Shown: positions 1-10,379, numbered from the stretch's first letter. The stretch: 64,000 nt of DNA from JAFDBW01 sp963723355 (GCA_963723355.1 CAVRQQ010000020.1:48572-112571), one strand, 5' to 3'. Numbers and translations are program-made. The notes: generated from the sequence alone by a model not told the origin.

Positions 1-205
1 CTGAAGCCAGCGGGGCTGGCGAACCCGGCTGCCAGTCAACCTCAAAGCCACAGACCTGCGCTGCCCGCTTCATGATCGCCAGGTCACCGACAACCACGAC
101 CGGGCGAGACAGCCCGGCAAAGGCGCCCTTGCCGGCGGCCTGGACAATGATTTCCGGGCCAACCCCGGTCGGATCACCCATGGTGATGAGAAGTGGTTTC
201 TTCAT
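1..205 (-). CDS. pdxA: 4-hydroxythreonine-4-phosphate dehydrogenase, N-terminal part (window edge)
   Basis: The first 68 residues are present; the rest lies beyond the left edge. The reading frame opens at 205 with MKKPLLITMGDPTGVGPEII, the characteristic N-terminus of PdxA with the TMGDPTGVGPE motif at residues 8-18. PdxA oxidises 4-phosphohydroxy-L-threonine in the DXP-dependent pyridoxal phosphate pathway (family knowledge). There is no strong Shine-Dalgarno sequence before the ATG, but no other start fits the conserved motif. It is transcribed away from the PilZ gene, so 206-382 is a divergent intergenic region. A PdxA2-type paralogue cannot be excluded from the N-terminus alone. Confidence 0.9.
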   Translation of the reverse strand, partial: MKKPLLITMGDPTGVGPEIIVQAAGKGAFAGLSRPVVVVGDLAIMKRAAQVCGFEVDWQPGSPAPLAS

Positions 206-382
206 AAATTCTGTTCGCTGATTATCGGCCAAAGAAACAGTATAGCCCAGCCACGAAAAAGTCCTCAACCTGATTTACATATTCTGTTTTCTGTTCCGGA
301 CAGGGAAAGCGGTTTTCAAACCAGGCGGAAGCGGTTATACTCTGGGTATTTCAACGTGTCATGCGCAACTGGAGACCCTTGG

Positions 383-742
383 ATGAAGGATGAACTGTTT
401 GAACGTCGAAAAGCAGAGCGTCGTTACGCCCTGAATTTTCTCGATTATGAAATTCTTGGTGACTCCGGTGAGGTGACTGGCCGCGGCCTCGCCCGCACCC
501 TCAACGTCAGCGAGGACGGGCTGCGCCTGGAAACCGGGCAATTCTTTGAACCTGGCCAGCAGCTGCGCATTACCCTGGGCCTCGACAATGACCTGGTCCA
601 GGTGACGGGCCAGGTGGTCAACTCGCAACCTGAAAATGAAGAGCTCTGCAGCAGCGGGATCCTGTTTGTCGAGCTTGACGGTCAGGATCGGGAGACCTAT
701 CGGAAACATTGCGAAACGTTAAAAACAGCGCTTGGCCAATAG
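383..742 (+). CDS. PilZ domain protein (predicted c-di-GMP binder)
   Basis: A single-domain protein of 119 aa. The two PilZ ligand signatures are visible: an RxxxR element in RRKAERR (residues 8-14) and N-V-S-E-D-G (41-46), matching [D/N]xSxxG. The rest fits the small beta-barrel. No signal peptide or membrane segment is seen, so it is probably a cytosolic c-di-GMP effector; the target process is unknown. An in-frame GTG at 356 is possible, but the ATG at 383 has GGAG eight bases upstream and places the RxxxR motif close to the N-terminus, as is usual. A hairpin terminator follows at 764-791. Confidence 0.85.
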   Translation: MKDELFERRKAERRYALNFLDYEILGDSGEVTGRGLARTLNVSEDGLRLETGQFFEPGQQLRITLGLDNDLVQVTGQVVNSQPENEELCSSGILFVELDGQDRETYRKHCETLKTALGQ

Positions 743-763
743 CACCAGACGGAGATAAAACAG

Positions 764-791
764 AAAGCCCGCCTGCAACAGGTGGGCTTTT
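764..791. terminator. Rho-independent terminator between convergent genes
   Basis: Inverted repeat AAAGCCCGCCTG / CAGGTGGGCTTT with a short loop and a T-run on the plus strand. It lies between the PilZ gene (ends 742) and the convergent chaperone gene (ends 855), and could serve both. Confidence 0.7.
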
Positions 792-854
792 ACATGTCAT
801 GAGCAAAACCTTGCCAGCACCGTTCAGTGCCTGTGGCTCTTTCAGCAGGACAGA

Positions 855-1802
855 TCAAAGACGGATATCGATATACGCTTTCGTTTTGAGGCTCTTGGTC
901 CATTCCTTGATCCGGGCATCGGTCTTCTGATCCATGATCGTCTGGTAAATATCGAATTTCACCTCGTCAAACTGCCGCAGGCCGCCGGCCAGTCTCTGAT
1001 TAATCCGGAACAGGAGAACCGCCTCTTTCATTTCTACAGGGTCACTGTACCCGCCGTCAGCCACAGCTTCGATCGCAGCAAGAAATTCGGGGTTCAGATC
1101 AGCATAGGCAACATTACCCATATCGCTCCCCGTGGCGCCATAGGTCAGATTGTAGCTGTCCACCACCTGGTCGAAGTCTTCATTGTTACGCAAACGCTCC
1201 AATGCCTCGCGGACAACCGATTTGATCTTCTGTCGCTCCTGCTCCGAAGCCTTTACCGAAACCGGGAAAGTGATCGCGCTGAGGTGAACTTCGGGAGCCA
1301 GGCGATAATCATCCAGGTGAGCGCGATAGTATTCGACTATTTCCCGTTCGGGCACGTCAACCTGGCTACGCACCTCTTCGCCGATCAGTTTATAACGCAG
1401 AATCTGCTCAGCCAGGTTGTCGCGATAGGCCTGGAAATCCATGCCCTGTACGGTGACGGCATCCTCAAGTTCCTCCCTGGTCAGCTGGTTCTTTTGCTGC
1501 ACATCGAGCAGGGCGGTTTCAATCTCATCTTCAGAGACACTCAGCCTGAGCGCCTTGACTCGCTGCTGAACCAGGGTTTCCTCGATCATGCGTGATAAAA
1601 GTTCCTGGCGCAGCGCCCCGAGCTGCGCCGGGGACGGTTGCTTGTCCTGTTTTGCCAATTGCTCCTGAAGCTTCTGGTCCAGCTGGTAGGTCGTGATAAT
1701 ATCCGTGTTGACGACTGCGGCAATCCGGCTGACGACAGCAGCTGACGCCGTATTCAAGCCGATGCAGAGCAACAAAAACAGGGCGATTCCGAACTGTCTC
1801 AT
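855..1802 (-). CDS. SurA-type periplasmic chaperone / peptidyl-prolyl isomerase
   Basis: A 315-residue exported protein. The start at 1802 gives MRQFGIALFLLLCIGLNTA, a signal peptide with likely cleavage near ASA, and is preceded by GAGGA. After it comes RIAAVVNTDIITTYQLDQK, typical of the SurA N-terminal chaperone domain ('vvN...It'), then a helical region and, from about residue 175, a diverged parvulin-like domain (HLSAITFPV, later GATGSDMGNVAYADLNPE). It lies 14 bp after the lipoprotein parvulin gene and on the same strand, suggesting a paired outer-membrane-protein folding unit. Parvulin catalytic residues are poorly conserved, so it may act mainly as a chaperone. Confidence 0.8.
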   Translation of the reverse strand: MRQFGIALFLLLCIGLNTASAAVVSRIAAVVNTDIITTYQLDQKLQEQLAKQDKQPSPAQLGALRQELLSRMIEETLVQQRVKALRLSVSEDEIETALLDVQQKNQLTREELEDAVTVQGMDFQAYRDNLAEQILRYKLIGEEVRSQVDVPEREIVEYYRAHLDDYRLAPEVHLSAITFPVSVKASEQERQKIKSVVREALERLRNNEDFDQVVDSYNLTYGATGSDMGNVAYADLNPEFLAAIEAVADGGYSDPVEMKEAVLLFRINQRLAGGLRQFDEVKFDIYQTIMDQKTDARIKEWTKSLKTKAYIDIRL

Positions 1803-1815
1803 GTGATCCTCTTTC

Positions 1816-2775
1816 TTATCTGTTTTTATGGCTGGTTTCTTCGAGCTGAGTCCAGTCGACATTGATCACGGCCCGGGCCCGCATTTCCTGCAACCAGTCA
1901 AGATAAACAACCTCTTTTTTCTGACTTTCCAGGATCGCGCGGATTTCGTCCGACACCTCCCTTTTCTTCAGTCGGGCCGCCTTGCGCTTCTCTTCGACGA
2001 GGAAGATATGGTACCCGTACTCGCTCTTGACCAGGTCGCTCAGACGGTTGACCGGCAGGTCAAACACGACATCGTCAAACTCCGGAGGCATCTCTCCCCG
2101 GGCAAAAAACCCGAGGTCTCCACCCTGCTCGGCATCCGGTGACAGGGAATATTCCGCAGCAACCTCGGCAAACGGTCGTCCCTGGCGCAGCAGGCCGAGA
2201 AGCTCCTGGCCCTCGGCTTCATCGGCCACGACAATCTGTCGGGCCCTGACCTGGGCAGGACGGTCGAACTGCTTGCGATTGGCTTTATAGTAGGCATCGA
2301 TTTCCTTGTCCGTCACATCAACCCTGGAATAAACCGCCTCCTCAAGGAGCTTCTCCATGATCAGGCTTTCCTTGAGCTCCTCGCGCCAGCCCTGCAGGGT
2401 CACCCCCCGTTCCTGGAGCATCGTCTCGAAACTGGTTCCGGAATAGTCCTGGCGATATGCCAGCAACGCTGCATCAATGTCCGCCTCGGTAACCTCGATA
2501 TTGAGCCGCCGGGCCTCATCATGGATCAGTTCACGGTCAATCAGCTGAACCAGAAAGGAGCGCTGCAGTTCCTCGCGTTCGATACCGGTCAGTGGTTGGT
2601 CCTTCTGCAGGCTCTTTTCGAATTCGGCGAGGAACTCCGCTTTGCTGATTTCCCGGTCGTTGATGACGATCAGCGGCGGCATCGGTTTCTTCTCCGGCTC
2701 CGCTTCACATCCGGAAGAAAACAGGCCGGTGCCGAGAAGCAGAAGAGACAGCAATGTGATGCGCAACAAAGACAT
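1816..2775 (-). CDS. Lipoprotein with SurA N-terminal and PpiC parvulin domains
   Basis: A 319-residue protein. The start at 2775 (MSLLRITLLSLLLLGTGLFS) gives a lipoprotein-like signal ending S-S-G-C, so it is probably anchored in a membrane facing the periplasm. A SurA-N-like helical region (residues about 30-160) is followed by a PpiC rotamase domain with QVRARQIVV, FAEVAAEYSLSPDAEQGGDLGFF and DLVKSEYGYHIFLVEEKR. The order mfd-this gene-SurA is collinear on the minus strand. Its role is inferred as peptidyl-prolyl isomerase/chaperone for envelope proteins. The in-frame ATG at 2829 would add 18 residues ahead of the signal and is less likely. Confidence 0.82.
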   Translation of the reverse strand: MSLLRITLLSLLLLGTGLFSSGCEAEPEKKPMPPLIVINDREISKAEFLAEFEKSLQKDQPLTGIEREELQRSFLVQLIDRELIHDEARRLNIEVTEADIDAALLAYRQDYSGTSFETMLQERGVTLQGWREELKESLIMEKLLEEAVYSRVDVTDKEIDAYYKANRKQFDRPAQVRARQIVVADEAEGQELLGLLRQGRPFAEVAAEYSLSPDAEQGGDLGFFARGEMPPEFDDVVFDLPVNRLSDLVKSEYGYHIFLVEEKRKAARLKKREVSDEIRAILESQKKEVVYLDWLQEMRARAVINVDWTQLEETSHKNR

Positions 2776-2816
2776 GGGGTTTACACCTAAAGAGTTGGAA
2801 TCCGGTTGCCAAACTA

Positions 2817-5800
2817 TCATAGCCGGCAAAATCCTTGCAATTCCTTTTTGGCGGCGGCCAGCACCGCATCGCGGGGGATTCGGCCGAGCCGGACCGTCAG
2901 CCGGTAATCCGGGCTGAAACGGTATTTTTTGCTGTCTTCAAGAAGGGCCAGGATCTGTTCCGGGGCGACCCTGGTTGATGCCGGGAAAGCAAAGACCAGG
3001 TTGTGTCCGTCGTACTCTACCTGTTCGACATGGAGCTGCTTCATGAGCACACGCAGCTTCATGACTTCCAGCAGCAATTCCGCTTCTCCGGGCAGTTCGC
3101 CATAACGATCTCGCAATTCATCGCCGGCCTGGTAGATCTCGACATCTTCCCGGGCTGAAGCCAGCTTGCGGTAAAGCACCAGGCGCTGATTGGGGTCGGC
3201 AACATACCGCTCCGGCAGGAAAGCCGAAAGCCCCAGGCGAATCTCGGGATCAATCCGCTCTTCACGGGCCTGACCCTGCAATTCACTGGACGGTCTCTTC
3301 GAGCAGGTCGGTATACATCTCGAAGCCAATTGCAGCAACCTGCCCGGCCTGCCGGGCACCAAGCAGATCCCCGGCGCCGCGCAGTTCCAGATCGTGACGG
3401 GCGATGCGGAAGCCGGCACCCAGTTCGGCCTGCTCCTGCAGGACCTTGAGCCGTTCCCGGGCATCCTTGGTCAGAACCCCCTCGCCCGGGATCAACAGGT
3501 AAGCATAGGCACGCTGATGCGAACGCCCGACCCGGCCGCGCAACTGGTAGAGCTGGGCCAGGCCGAAACAGTCGGCCCGGTTGATAATCATGGTATTCGC
3601 TGCAGGAATATCGATCCCGTTCTCTATGATCGTCGAACAGACCAGCAGGTTGGTCTCCCCTTCGATGAAATCGAGCATGACCTTTTCCAGGTCCTTTTCC
3701 GGCATCTGGCCGTGGCCAACACCGATTTTCGCCTGGGGGACCAGCCGGCGCAGGAAATCGGCCATCGCATCGATCGACTGCACCCGGTTATGGACAAAAT
3801 ACACCTGTCCACCGCGACGCAGTTCGCGCAGGATCGCATCACGGATCAGGTCATCGTCAAACCGGGTGACATAGGTGCGAATCGCCTGGCGATCAACCGG
3901 CGGCGTATCGATAATCGACAGGTTACGCAGACCGGCAAGACTCAGGTGCAGGGTGCGCGGTATCGGCGTCGCGGTCAGCGTCAACACGTCGACTTCGGCG
4001 CGCATCTTCTTCAGTCGCTCCTTGTGAGTCACACCGAAGCGTTGCTCCTCGTCGATCACGATCAGGCCAAGGTTTTTAAAATGCAGGTCTCGCTGCAACA
4101 GACGATGGGTACCGATCAGGATATCCACCTGCCCCTTGGCGGTGCGCTGAATGATCCGTTTCTGCTCGGCCGGGGTCCTGAAGCGCGACAACATCTCGAC
4201 AACAACCGGGTAATCGGCGAAACGCTGCCTGAACGTCTCGAGGTGCTGTCGGGCCAGCACTGTGGTCGGGACCAGAATCGCCACCTGTCGACTGTCGAGC
4301 ACCGCCTTGAACGCCGCACGAATCGCGACCTCGGTCTTGCCGTATCCGACGTCACCGCAAATCAGGCGATCGACGGGACGCTCAGAAACCATATCTTCGA
4401 TGACCGCTTCGATCGCCTCCAGCTGGTCCGGGGTCTCTTCGTGGGGAAAAGAGGCTTCGAATTCGCGGAACAGACGATCCGGAGGGGCGTAGCGAAAGCC
4501 TTTTGCCATCTGCCGCCGAGCCTGGATCTGCAGGAGCTCGCGGGCCAGTTCCTCGATGGCCGCCCGCGCCTTCAGCTTGGCTTTTTCCCAGGCGCCGCCA
4601 CCCATCTTGTCGAGTCGCGGCGAGCTGCCATCGGAAAGATACTTCTGGACCTTCTCGATGCGCTCTATCGGCAGGTAAAGGCGGTCATCCCCGGCATACT
4701 CAAGATGCAGGAAATCTCCGGCGACATCACCGGTCTGCAGGTGGACCAGGCCAAGGTAGCGACCGATACCGTAATCCGTGTGCACGACCAGGTCATCCAG
4801 TTTCAGGTCGGCCAGCGACGATTCGAAAACCCTTTGCCGGCGGCGTACCCTGCGATGGGTGCGTGGGCCGAAGATTTCATCGTCACAGATGATCGCGAGC
4901 TTTTCCTCAACCAGTCTGAACCCGTTATCCAGGCTTCCGGTGGTCACGGTCAGCCCTGCCGGCACCTGGCGTCCCGGCACCAGTTCCGGAACCCAGTTCA
5001 CCGGCAGCTCGCTTGGCGCCAGCAGGTCGAGCAGGCGCTCCGCCTGGCCACGTTGATGACAGACCACGAGAATTCGCCACTCATCGTTCAACCAGTCTTG
5101 AAGACGTTGCACCAGGGGAGCGAGGCTGCCGTCATGTTCGGCGTGGTCCGGCCGCAAATCAGCGTTCCCGGTGACCGGCACACGGTAAATCGGGGATTCA
5201 TTTTCGAGCCGGTAAACCTGTAGAGAGACCAGGTCGATACGCGGACCCTTTGCCAGGAAATCGTCCAGGTCCCGGTTGGCGAGATAAAAATCCTCGGCCG
5301 GAACAAAAGGCTCCCCGCTCCGCTCCGCCCGCTCGGCCCCACAACGAATTGCGTCACTGAACTCGTCAGCGGCCGCGGTAACCGCCGGGGGGTCGAGTAA
5401 CAGCCAGGTGAAGCGGTCGAGATAATCGAACAGAAGTCCCAGCTTTTCATAATTCAGCGGCAGGAGGTTCTCCCGACCGGGGGCCAGCAACCCTTCACGG
5501 ACTTCCTCGAGAATCATCTCTCGTTGGCGACGTGGTATCTCCAGGTCATCACAGCGTTCCTTGAACCGCCGGGTGAAGGTTTCCAGGTGCGCTCCGGCAA
5601 GGATCATCTCCCGGGCTGGCACCAGGTCAAGCCTGACCATGTGACTGTCAAGGGAGCGCTGGCTGACGGGATCGAAGGCCCGGATCTCTTCGAGCTCATC
5701 ACCGAAAAAGGCCAGTCGCACCGGTTGCTCAAGCATCGGCGGGAAAAGGTCGACCAGGTCACCACGCACGGCGAAGCAGCCCCGGTCCTCGACCAGCGAG

Positions 5801-6307
5801 ACCCGCTGATAACCAAGTGCAGTCAGGCCGCTTGAGAAGCTCGTCACGGCGGATCTCCTGGCCGATTTCAAGCTGCAGGGCCAGGGCATCGAGAGCGCTG
5901 CGCGGCAGGACTTTTTGTTGCAAAGCCTTGACCGTGGTGACAACTGCCCTGCCGCGACCGGCGGCGAGTGCCGCCAGAGTTGAAAGCCTGGTCGCTTCGA
6001 TTTCAGGGTGGGGGCTGAGCGGTGCGTAAGGTTCGGTTTCCCAGTGTGGGAAGAAAAGGATATCTGCGGCAATGCCGTGATAGAAAACCAGGGCCCGATG
6101 AAAGCGCTGGGCCGCAGCCTGATCGGGTGCGACAATCAGAAGGGTCGAACCGGAGTCTTCCCGCGCCAGCAATCCGGCGCTGAACCAGGCATCGCTGCTG
6201 CCGTTCAGGCCGAGGATTTCGGTACGACCGGAAGAGCCTGTGGAAAAAGGTTCCAGCAGACCCGACAGGGTAGAATGCTGAATGCGTGGTTCCGTCGTTT
6301 CGGACAT
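2817..6307 (-). CDS. mfd: Transcription-repair coupling factor Mfd (two frame breaks)
   Basis: About 1,160 residues in three consecutive frames; this is normal length for Mfd. Mfd displaces stalled RNA polymerase and recruits UvrA (family knowledge). Visible elements: UvrB-homology start (FFPHWETEPYAPLSPHPE), the RNA polymerase-interaction region (LDDLVVHTDYGIGRYLGL), the helicase P-loop GDVGYGKTEVA, the DEEQ box in VIDEEQRFGV, GTHRLLQRD, and RGRVGRS. Frame break 1 is near 5828-5834, between ELLK and GLTALGYQRV. Break 2 is one extra base near 3285, between LLEETVQ and ELQGQAREE. No other stops occur, so an intact gene with sequencing insertions is most likely. It follows nadA on the same strand. 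Confidence 0.93.
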
Positions 6308-6401
6308 GCCGTATCCGGTTATCGCCTCGATGCTGCGGTCAGGGTAGTGGTTGAGTTCGATTGTAGAGCGGCTGATATCAACCGGAGGGATTGCCGGAGG
6401 A

Positions 6402-7316
6402 TCAGTCGCGCGGGACGGCCAGCATGCGATCCAGGGCGACCTTGGCCGGAATCCTGACTTCTTCGGGTACTGTCACCTGTGGGCCCATGGTCTGCAGGGA
6501 TTGTAGAACATCTTCGAGCGACGTCAGCTTCATGTTCGGGCAGATCAGCCGGGTGGTTGGCAGGATGAACTCCTTGTCCGGGTTTTCCTTGCGCAGACGA
6601 TAGAGGATACCGGCTTCGGTGCCGACGATGAACTGTTGCGCCGGATTTTCATTGGCAAAGGTGTACATGCCGCTGGTCGAGCAGATATGGTCCGCCATGG
6701 CCAGAACTTCCGGAGGACACTCCGGGTGGGCCATGAACAGTGCGTCAGGGTAATCGGCCTGGACCTCCTTGACATCTTCAACGGTAAAGCGCTCGTGGGT
6801 CGGGCAGTAGCCATCCCAGAAATGACAGGTCTTGTCGACCTGGGCAGCAATATAGCGCCCCAGGTTGCGGTCAGGTGTCAGAATCACCTCCGGCCCGTCA
6901 AGTGAAGCGACCACCTTGACGGCGTTGGCGCTGGTACAGCAGATATCGCTCTCGGCCTTGACGGCGGCACTTGAGTTGACATAGGTCACCACCGGCACTC
7001 CAGGATAGCGGCTTTTCATCTCCCGCAAACCGTCCGCGGTGATCATGTCGGCCATCGGGCACCCGGCATCCAGCCGGGGCAGGATAACCGTTTTGTCCGG
7101 GGCAAGAATTGCGGCACTTTCCGCCATGAAGTGTACGCCGCAGAACACGATCACCGACTTCCCGGTCTGCGCCGCTTCAATCGACAGCGCCAGGGAGTCC
7201 CCGGTGATATGCGCCATGGCCTGGATTTCGTCGCGTTGGTAATTATGGGCCAGGATCAGGGCATCACGCTCTTCTGCCAACCGGAGGATTTCACTGGTGA
7301 TTTCGTTCTGATTCAT
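6402..7316 (-). CDS. nadA: Quinolinate synthase A
   Basis: A 304-residue protein, normal for the short NadA form. NadA condenses iminoaspartate with dihydroxyacetone phosphate to quinolinate using a [4Fe-4S] cluster (family knowledge). The three expected cysteine ligands appear in DAGCPMAD, AHPECPPEV and RLICPNMK. Other family motifs are LILAHNYQRDEIQ near the N-terminus, FCGVHFMAESAAIL and TYVNSSAAVKAESD. No nadB or nadC is adjacent. The start at 7316 has AAGGAAG at a somewhat long spacing. It is divergent from tatB. Confidence 0.96.
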   Translation of the reverse strand: MNQNEITSEILRLAEERDALILAHNYQRDEIQAMAHITGDSLALSIEAAQTGKSVIVFCGVHFMAESAAILAPDKTVILPRLDAGCPMADMITADGLREMKSRYPGVPVVTYVNSSAAVKAESDICCTSANAVKVVASLDGPEVILTPDRNLGRYIAAQVDKTCHFWDGYCPTHERFTVEDVKEVQADYPDALFMAHPECPPEVLAMADHICSTSGMYTFANENPAQQFIVGTEAGILYRLRKENPDKEFILPTTRLICPNMKLTSLEDVLQSLQTMGPQVTVPEEVRIPAKVALDRMLAVPRD

Positions 7317-7405
7317 AACTACAACAGCTTCCTTACCTGAAAGATTGCCGTATACTAGAGCAAAAACCCTGATATGTCAAACGCTTATACCCGTAGCAAG
7401 CAGTC

Positions 7406-7434
7406 TTGACAGGACCCGTTTTTGCCGGTATTCT
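7406..7434 (+). promoter_or_regulatory. Sigma-70-type promoter for tatB-tatC
   Basis: TTGACA at 7406-7411 and TATTCT at 7429-7434 are separated by 17 bp, about 45 bp upstream of the tatB start. Confidence 0.6.
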
Positions 7435-7478
7435 CAGCACACTTTAAAGTCTTTTAACTCTGGCCGGGGTGACCTCCT

Positions 7479-7841
7479 ATGTTTGGTATCGGCTTTCCTG
7501 AACTGCTCCTGATTATGGCGATCGCCCTGATCGTGCTCGGCCCGAAACGCCTGCCTGACCTGGCCCGGGCGCTTGGCCGCGGCTTTTCGGAATTCAAGCG
7601 CGCCACCGATGAACTGAAGCAAACCTTTGAAGCAGAAACCCGCGCCAATGATTTCAAACGCCCGAAAGATACACCGGCTAAATTGACACCACCTGGTGCC
7701 ATGCAGGAGGATTACCCGCAGGAGGCCAACCCTGTCGAAGCCGCGCCGGTTGCCGAGAACGCAGCGGCCAGCGATGACAGCACGACTGAGCCCGACTGTT
7801 GCCGCCGAGACCAAGGCCAAAACCGAGGGCACCCCGAATGA
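7479..7841 (+). CDS. tatB: Twin-arginine translocase TatA/TatB-family subunit (TatB-like)
   Basis: The 120-residue product starts MFGIGFPELLLIMAIALIVL, one membrane helix, followed by the hinge GPKRLPDLARALGRG and an amphipathic helix; the acidic/Ala-rich tail is disordered. The MF-IGF start, the Gly-Pro hinge and the length favour TatB over TatA, but the families grade into one another. It is followed directly by tatC (ATGA overlap as read). The last 14 residues (CCRRDQ...) look out of character. Reading one frame over gives an Ala/Lys/Glu-rich tail ending at 7845, so one extra base near 7790 is suspected. The start codon is preceded by GACCTCCT, not a Shine-Dalgarno sequence. Confidence 0.85.
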   Translation: MFGIGFPELLLIMAIALIVLGPKRLPDLARALGRGFSEFKRATDELKQTFEAETRANDFKRPKDTPAKLTPPGAMQEDYPQEANPVEAAPVAENAAASDDSTTEPDCCRRDQGQNRGHPE

Positions 7842-8572
7842 GTGATGACCGGATGCCCCTGACCTCGCACCTCGAGGAACTGCGGCGCAAACTGATCATC
7901 GCCGGGGTTTCCTGGCTGGTGGCTTTTCTGGCCTGCTATAGCTTTGCCGAACCCCTGTTCGATCTCATTGCCACACCGGTCCGTGCGGCACTGCCGGAAG
8001 GCACCTCGCTGGTTTTCATCACTGCTACGGAGCCATTCTTTACCTACCTGAAGATCGGAGCCCTGGCGGGACTGCTGGTTTCAATGCCGGTGATCTTCTG
8101 GCAGATCTGGTCATTTGTCGCTCCCGGATTGTACCAGCACGAAAAACGCTACATTTTTCCTTTTGTCCTGGCCAGCACCCTCTGCTTCGCGACCGGCGCT
8201 TTTTTCGGTTATCAATACGTCTTTCCCATGGCATTCAAGGTTCTGATCGAGTTCGGGACCGGTAGCGGTGAACTCAACGCCATGCTTTCCATGGGTTCTT
8301 ACCTGTCTCTCTCCAGCAAACTACTGCTCGCCTTCGGCCTGGTTTTCGAGCTCCCGGTCGTGATCTTTTTTCTCGCCCGCATGGGCATCGTCGATCACAA
8401 GATGTTGGCGCGCAACCGCAAGTTCGCCCTGCTCGCGGCCTTTCTGACCGGTGCCATGCTGACTCCCCCGGACGTCTTTTCGCAGACAGCCCTGGCCGTC
8501 CCCTTTATCGTCCTCTACGAGATCGGCATCATCGTCGCCCGAATATTCGGCAAACGGCGAGCAAGCTACTGA
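7838..8572 (+). CDS. tatC: Sec-independent protein translocase TatC
   Basis: A 244-residue polytopic membrane protein with about six membrane helices. Family signatures: MPLTSHLEELRRKLIIAGVS at the N-terminus, FFTYLKIGALAGLLVSMPVI, FVAPGLYQHEKRYIFPFV and LLTPPD-like MLTPPDVFSQTALAVPFIVL. TatC is the receptor core binding twin-arginine signal peptides (family knowledge). The start at 7838 overlaps the tatB stop, indicating translational coupling. An upstream in-frame ATG at 7799 lies inside tatB coding sequence and would add an unlikely PRPRPKPRAPR leader. Deltaproteobacteria with many exported Fe-S and cytochrome enzymes depend on this system. Confidence 0.95.
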   Translation: MSDDRMPLTSHLEELRRKLIIAGVSWLVAFLACYSFAEPLFDLIATPVRAALPEGTSLVFITATEPFFTYLKIGALAGLLVSMPVIFWQIWSFVAPGLYQHEKRYIFPFVLASTLCFATGAFFGYQYVFPMAFKVLIEFGTGSGELNAMLSMGSYLSLSSKLLLAFGLVFELPVVIFFLARMGIVDHKMLARNRKFALLAAFLTGAMLTPPDVFSQTALAVPFIVLYEIGIIVARIFGKRRASY

Positions 8573-8640
8573 CGAAAGCGCCGACCTGTCATCTGCCGAA
8601 TAGCGCCCACTGTCTTCACTGTTGAGCCTGTCTTCTTCTC

Positions 8641-8668
8641 TTGTTTTCATGGCATCTTCGGTTATACT
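8641..8668 (+). promoter_or_regulatory. Candidate promoter for the AspT/YidE-type transporter
   Basis: TTGTTT at 8641-8646 and TATACT at 8663-8668, 16 bp apart, end 32 bp before the ATG at 8701. Confidence 0.4.
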
Positions 8669-8700
8669 CTCGCAAACTTCGCATTTTGTGAGACCTCCTT

Positions 8701-10379
8701 ATGTTCCTCAATTATCTGACCGGACTGTTGCGCGACAACCAGGCCCTGTTGTTCTTTGTTGTTTTGGGTTTCGGCTACCTGCTCGGCAAGATCAAAATCA
8801 AGGGCTTCGAGTTCGGACCCGTAGCCGGAGTGCTGTTTGTCGGCCTGGTCTTCGGCCATTACGGGTACGGTCGAAAACCTGCCCGTGCAGAGCATCGGCT
8901 TCATGATGTTCATCTTTTCGGTCGGCCTGCAGGCTGGCCCACGCTTCTTTTCGGTCCTCATGCAGGACGGGCTGCGCTACTTCATCCTCGCCCTGGTGGT
9001 CGCGGTCAGCGGTTTTGCCGTCGCGACGGTAACCACGCAGATCTTCTCTCTCGAGCCGGGCTCTTCCGCAGGGGTCCTCGCCGGGGCACTGACCACAACA
9101 CCGACCCTGGCCGCCGCAGAAGACGCAATCCGCAGCGGCACGATCTTGCCCCCGGAAGGCTTCTCGAAAGAGATGATGCTGAGCAACATCATGACCGGCT
9201 ACGCGATCACCTACCTGTTCGGCCTGATCGGCCTGATCGTGCTGATCCGCGTCATCCCGATCGTCACCAAGGTCAACCTGGTGGATGAAGCAAAGGCCCT
9301 GGCAGGCGATGACACGGCATCACGCTCAAACCAGATGGCCGATCTCGGCAAGATTGTCACCCGCGCCTTTCTGGTGCAGAAGGAGGACTTGGTCGGGATC
9401 ACGTTTGATGGATCTGCTGAAAGCCGGCACCGGCGCTGGTGACGGTACACAAAGTCAAGCGAGGCGAAGAGTTCATCCCGGTCGATGAGGAGACGAGCTC
9501 TGCAAATCGGCGACAAGGTCTCCTTTGTCGGTGCCCAGAACAAGTTGATTCTTGGCTCCGGAAAAGATTGGCCCGGAAATTGTCGATCCGGACCTGCTCG
9601 ATGCCGGAACGGAATCCTGCCTGATCGTCATCACCCGCAAAAAGGCCATGGGCATGAAGATCAGCCGCAAAAGTATCAGTCAGAAATATGGTTGCGTTCT
9701 GGCAGAGGTAAAACGTCTGGGGGTTTCCGTGCCGCTTGACCCGCACATTGTCCTGCAGCGCGGCGATGTTATGAATGTTACCGGCCCGATCGCCGGTATC
9801 GAACGCATGCAGAAAGCTCTCGGCCATGCAGAACGCGATCTCGACGAAACCGATCTGCTGACCTTCGCCCTCGGCATAGCTGCCGGGATCCTGATCGGCA
9901 GCTATACCATCAATGTGATGGGTGTCGATGTCGGCCTCGGCACTGCCGGCGGCCTGCTCTCCGTTGGCCTGGTGATCGGGTTTTTGCGTTCGATTCACCC
10001 GACCTTCGGTCGCATGCCGAGTGCGGCCCGCTACGTATTGATGGAGCTTGGCATGCTCTTCTTCATGAGCGCCATAGGGCTCAAGGCCGGCCACGGTATC
10101 GTTGAGGCGCTGGAGCAGTCCGGCGTGGCACTGATCGCCGCAGGAATGCTGACCACGGTGATTCCGGTTTTGTTCAGCTACTTCTTCGGCCGCAAGGTTC
10201 TGAAAATCAACCCCGTCCTGCTCCTCGGTGCACTCACCGGGGCGATGACCAGCGGCGCCTGCCTGAGCATCGTCAACAAGGAAGCCCGGAGCACGATTCC
10301 ATCTCTTGGCTACACCGGCGCCTACGCCTTTGCCAACATTCTCCTTACCGTGGCGGGCAGCCTGATTCTACTGATATAG
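8701..10379 (+). CDS. AspT/YidE-family membrane transporter with two RCK_C domains (five frame breaks)
   Basis: About 558 residues if all frames are joined, the size of the aspartate:alanine exchanger (AAE) family. The N-terminal membrane half starts MFLNYLTGLLRDNQALLFFV and runs through SIGFMMFIFSVGLQAGPRFF and GVLAGALTTTPTLAAA. Two TrkA-C (RCK_C) regulatory domains follow (around 9380-9540 and 9610-9830). The C-terminal membrane half repeats the pattern (GMLFFMSAIGLKAG, LGALTGAMTSGACLSIV). The frame changes near 8870, 9410, 9437, 9490 and 9555, each by +1. Joining gives natural family sequence throughout and no in-frame stops, so sequencing insertions are more likely than decay, though five in one gene is high. 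Substrate unknown. Confidence 0.75.

Noticed and set aside
3394..5223. A 609-codon open frame on the plus strand opposite mfd
   Set aside because: Antisense shadow of a conserved, GC-rich gene. The translation has no recognisable domain, while the minus strand encodes unmistakable Mfd motifs.
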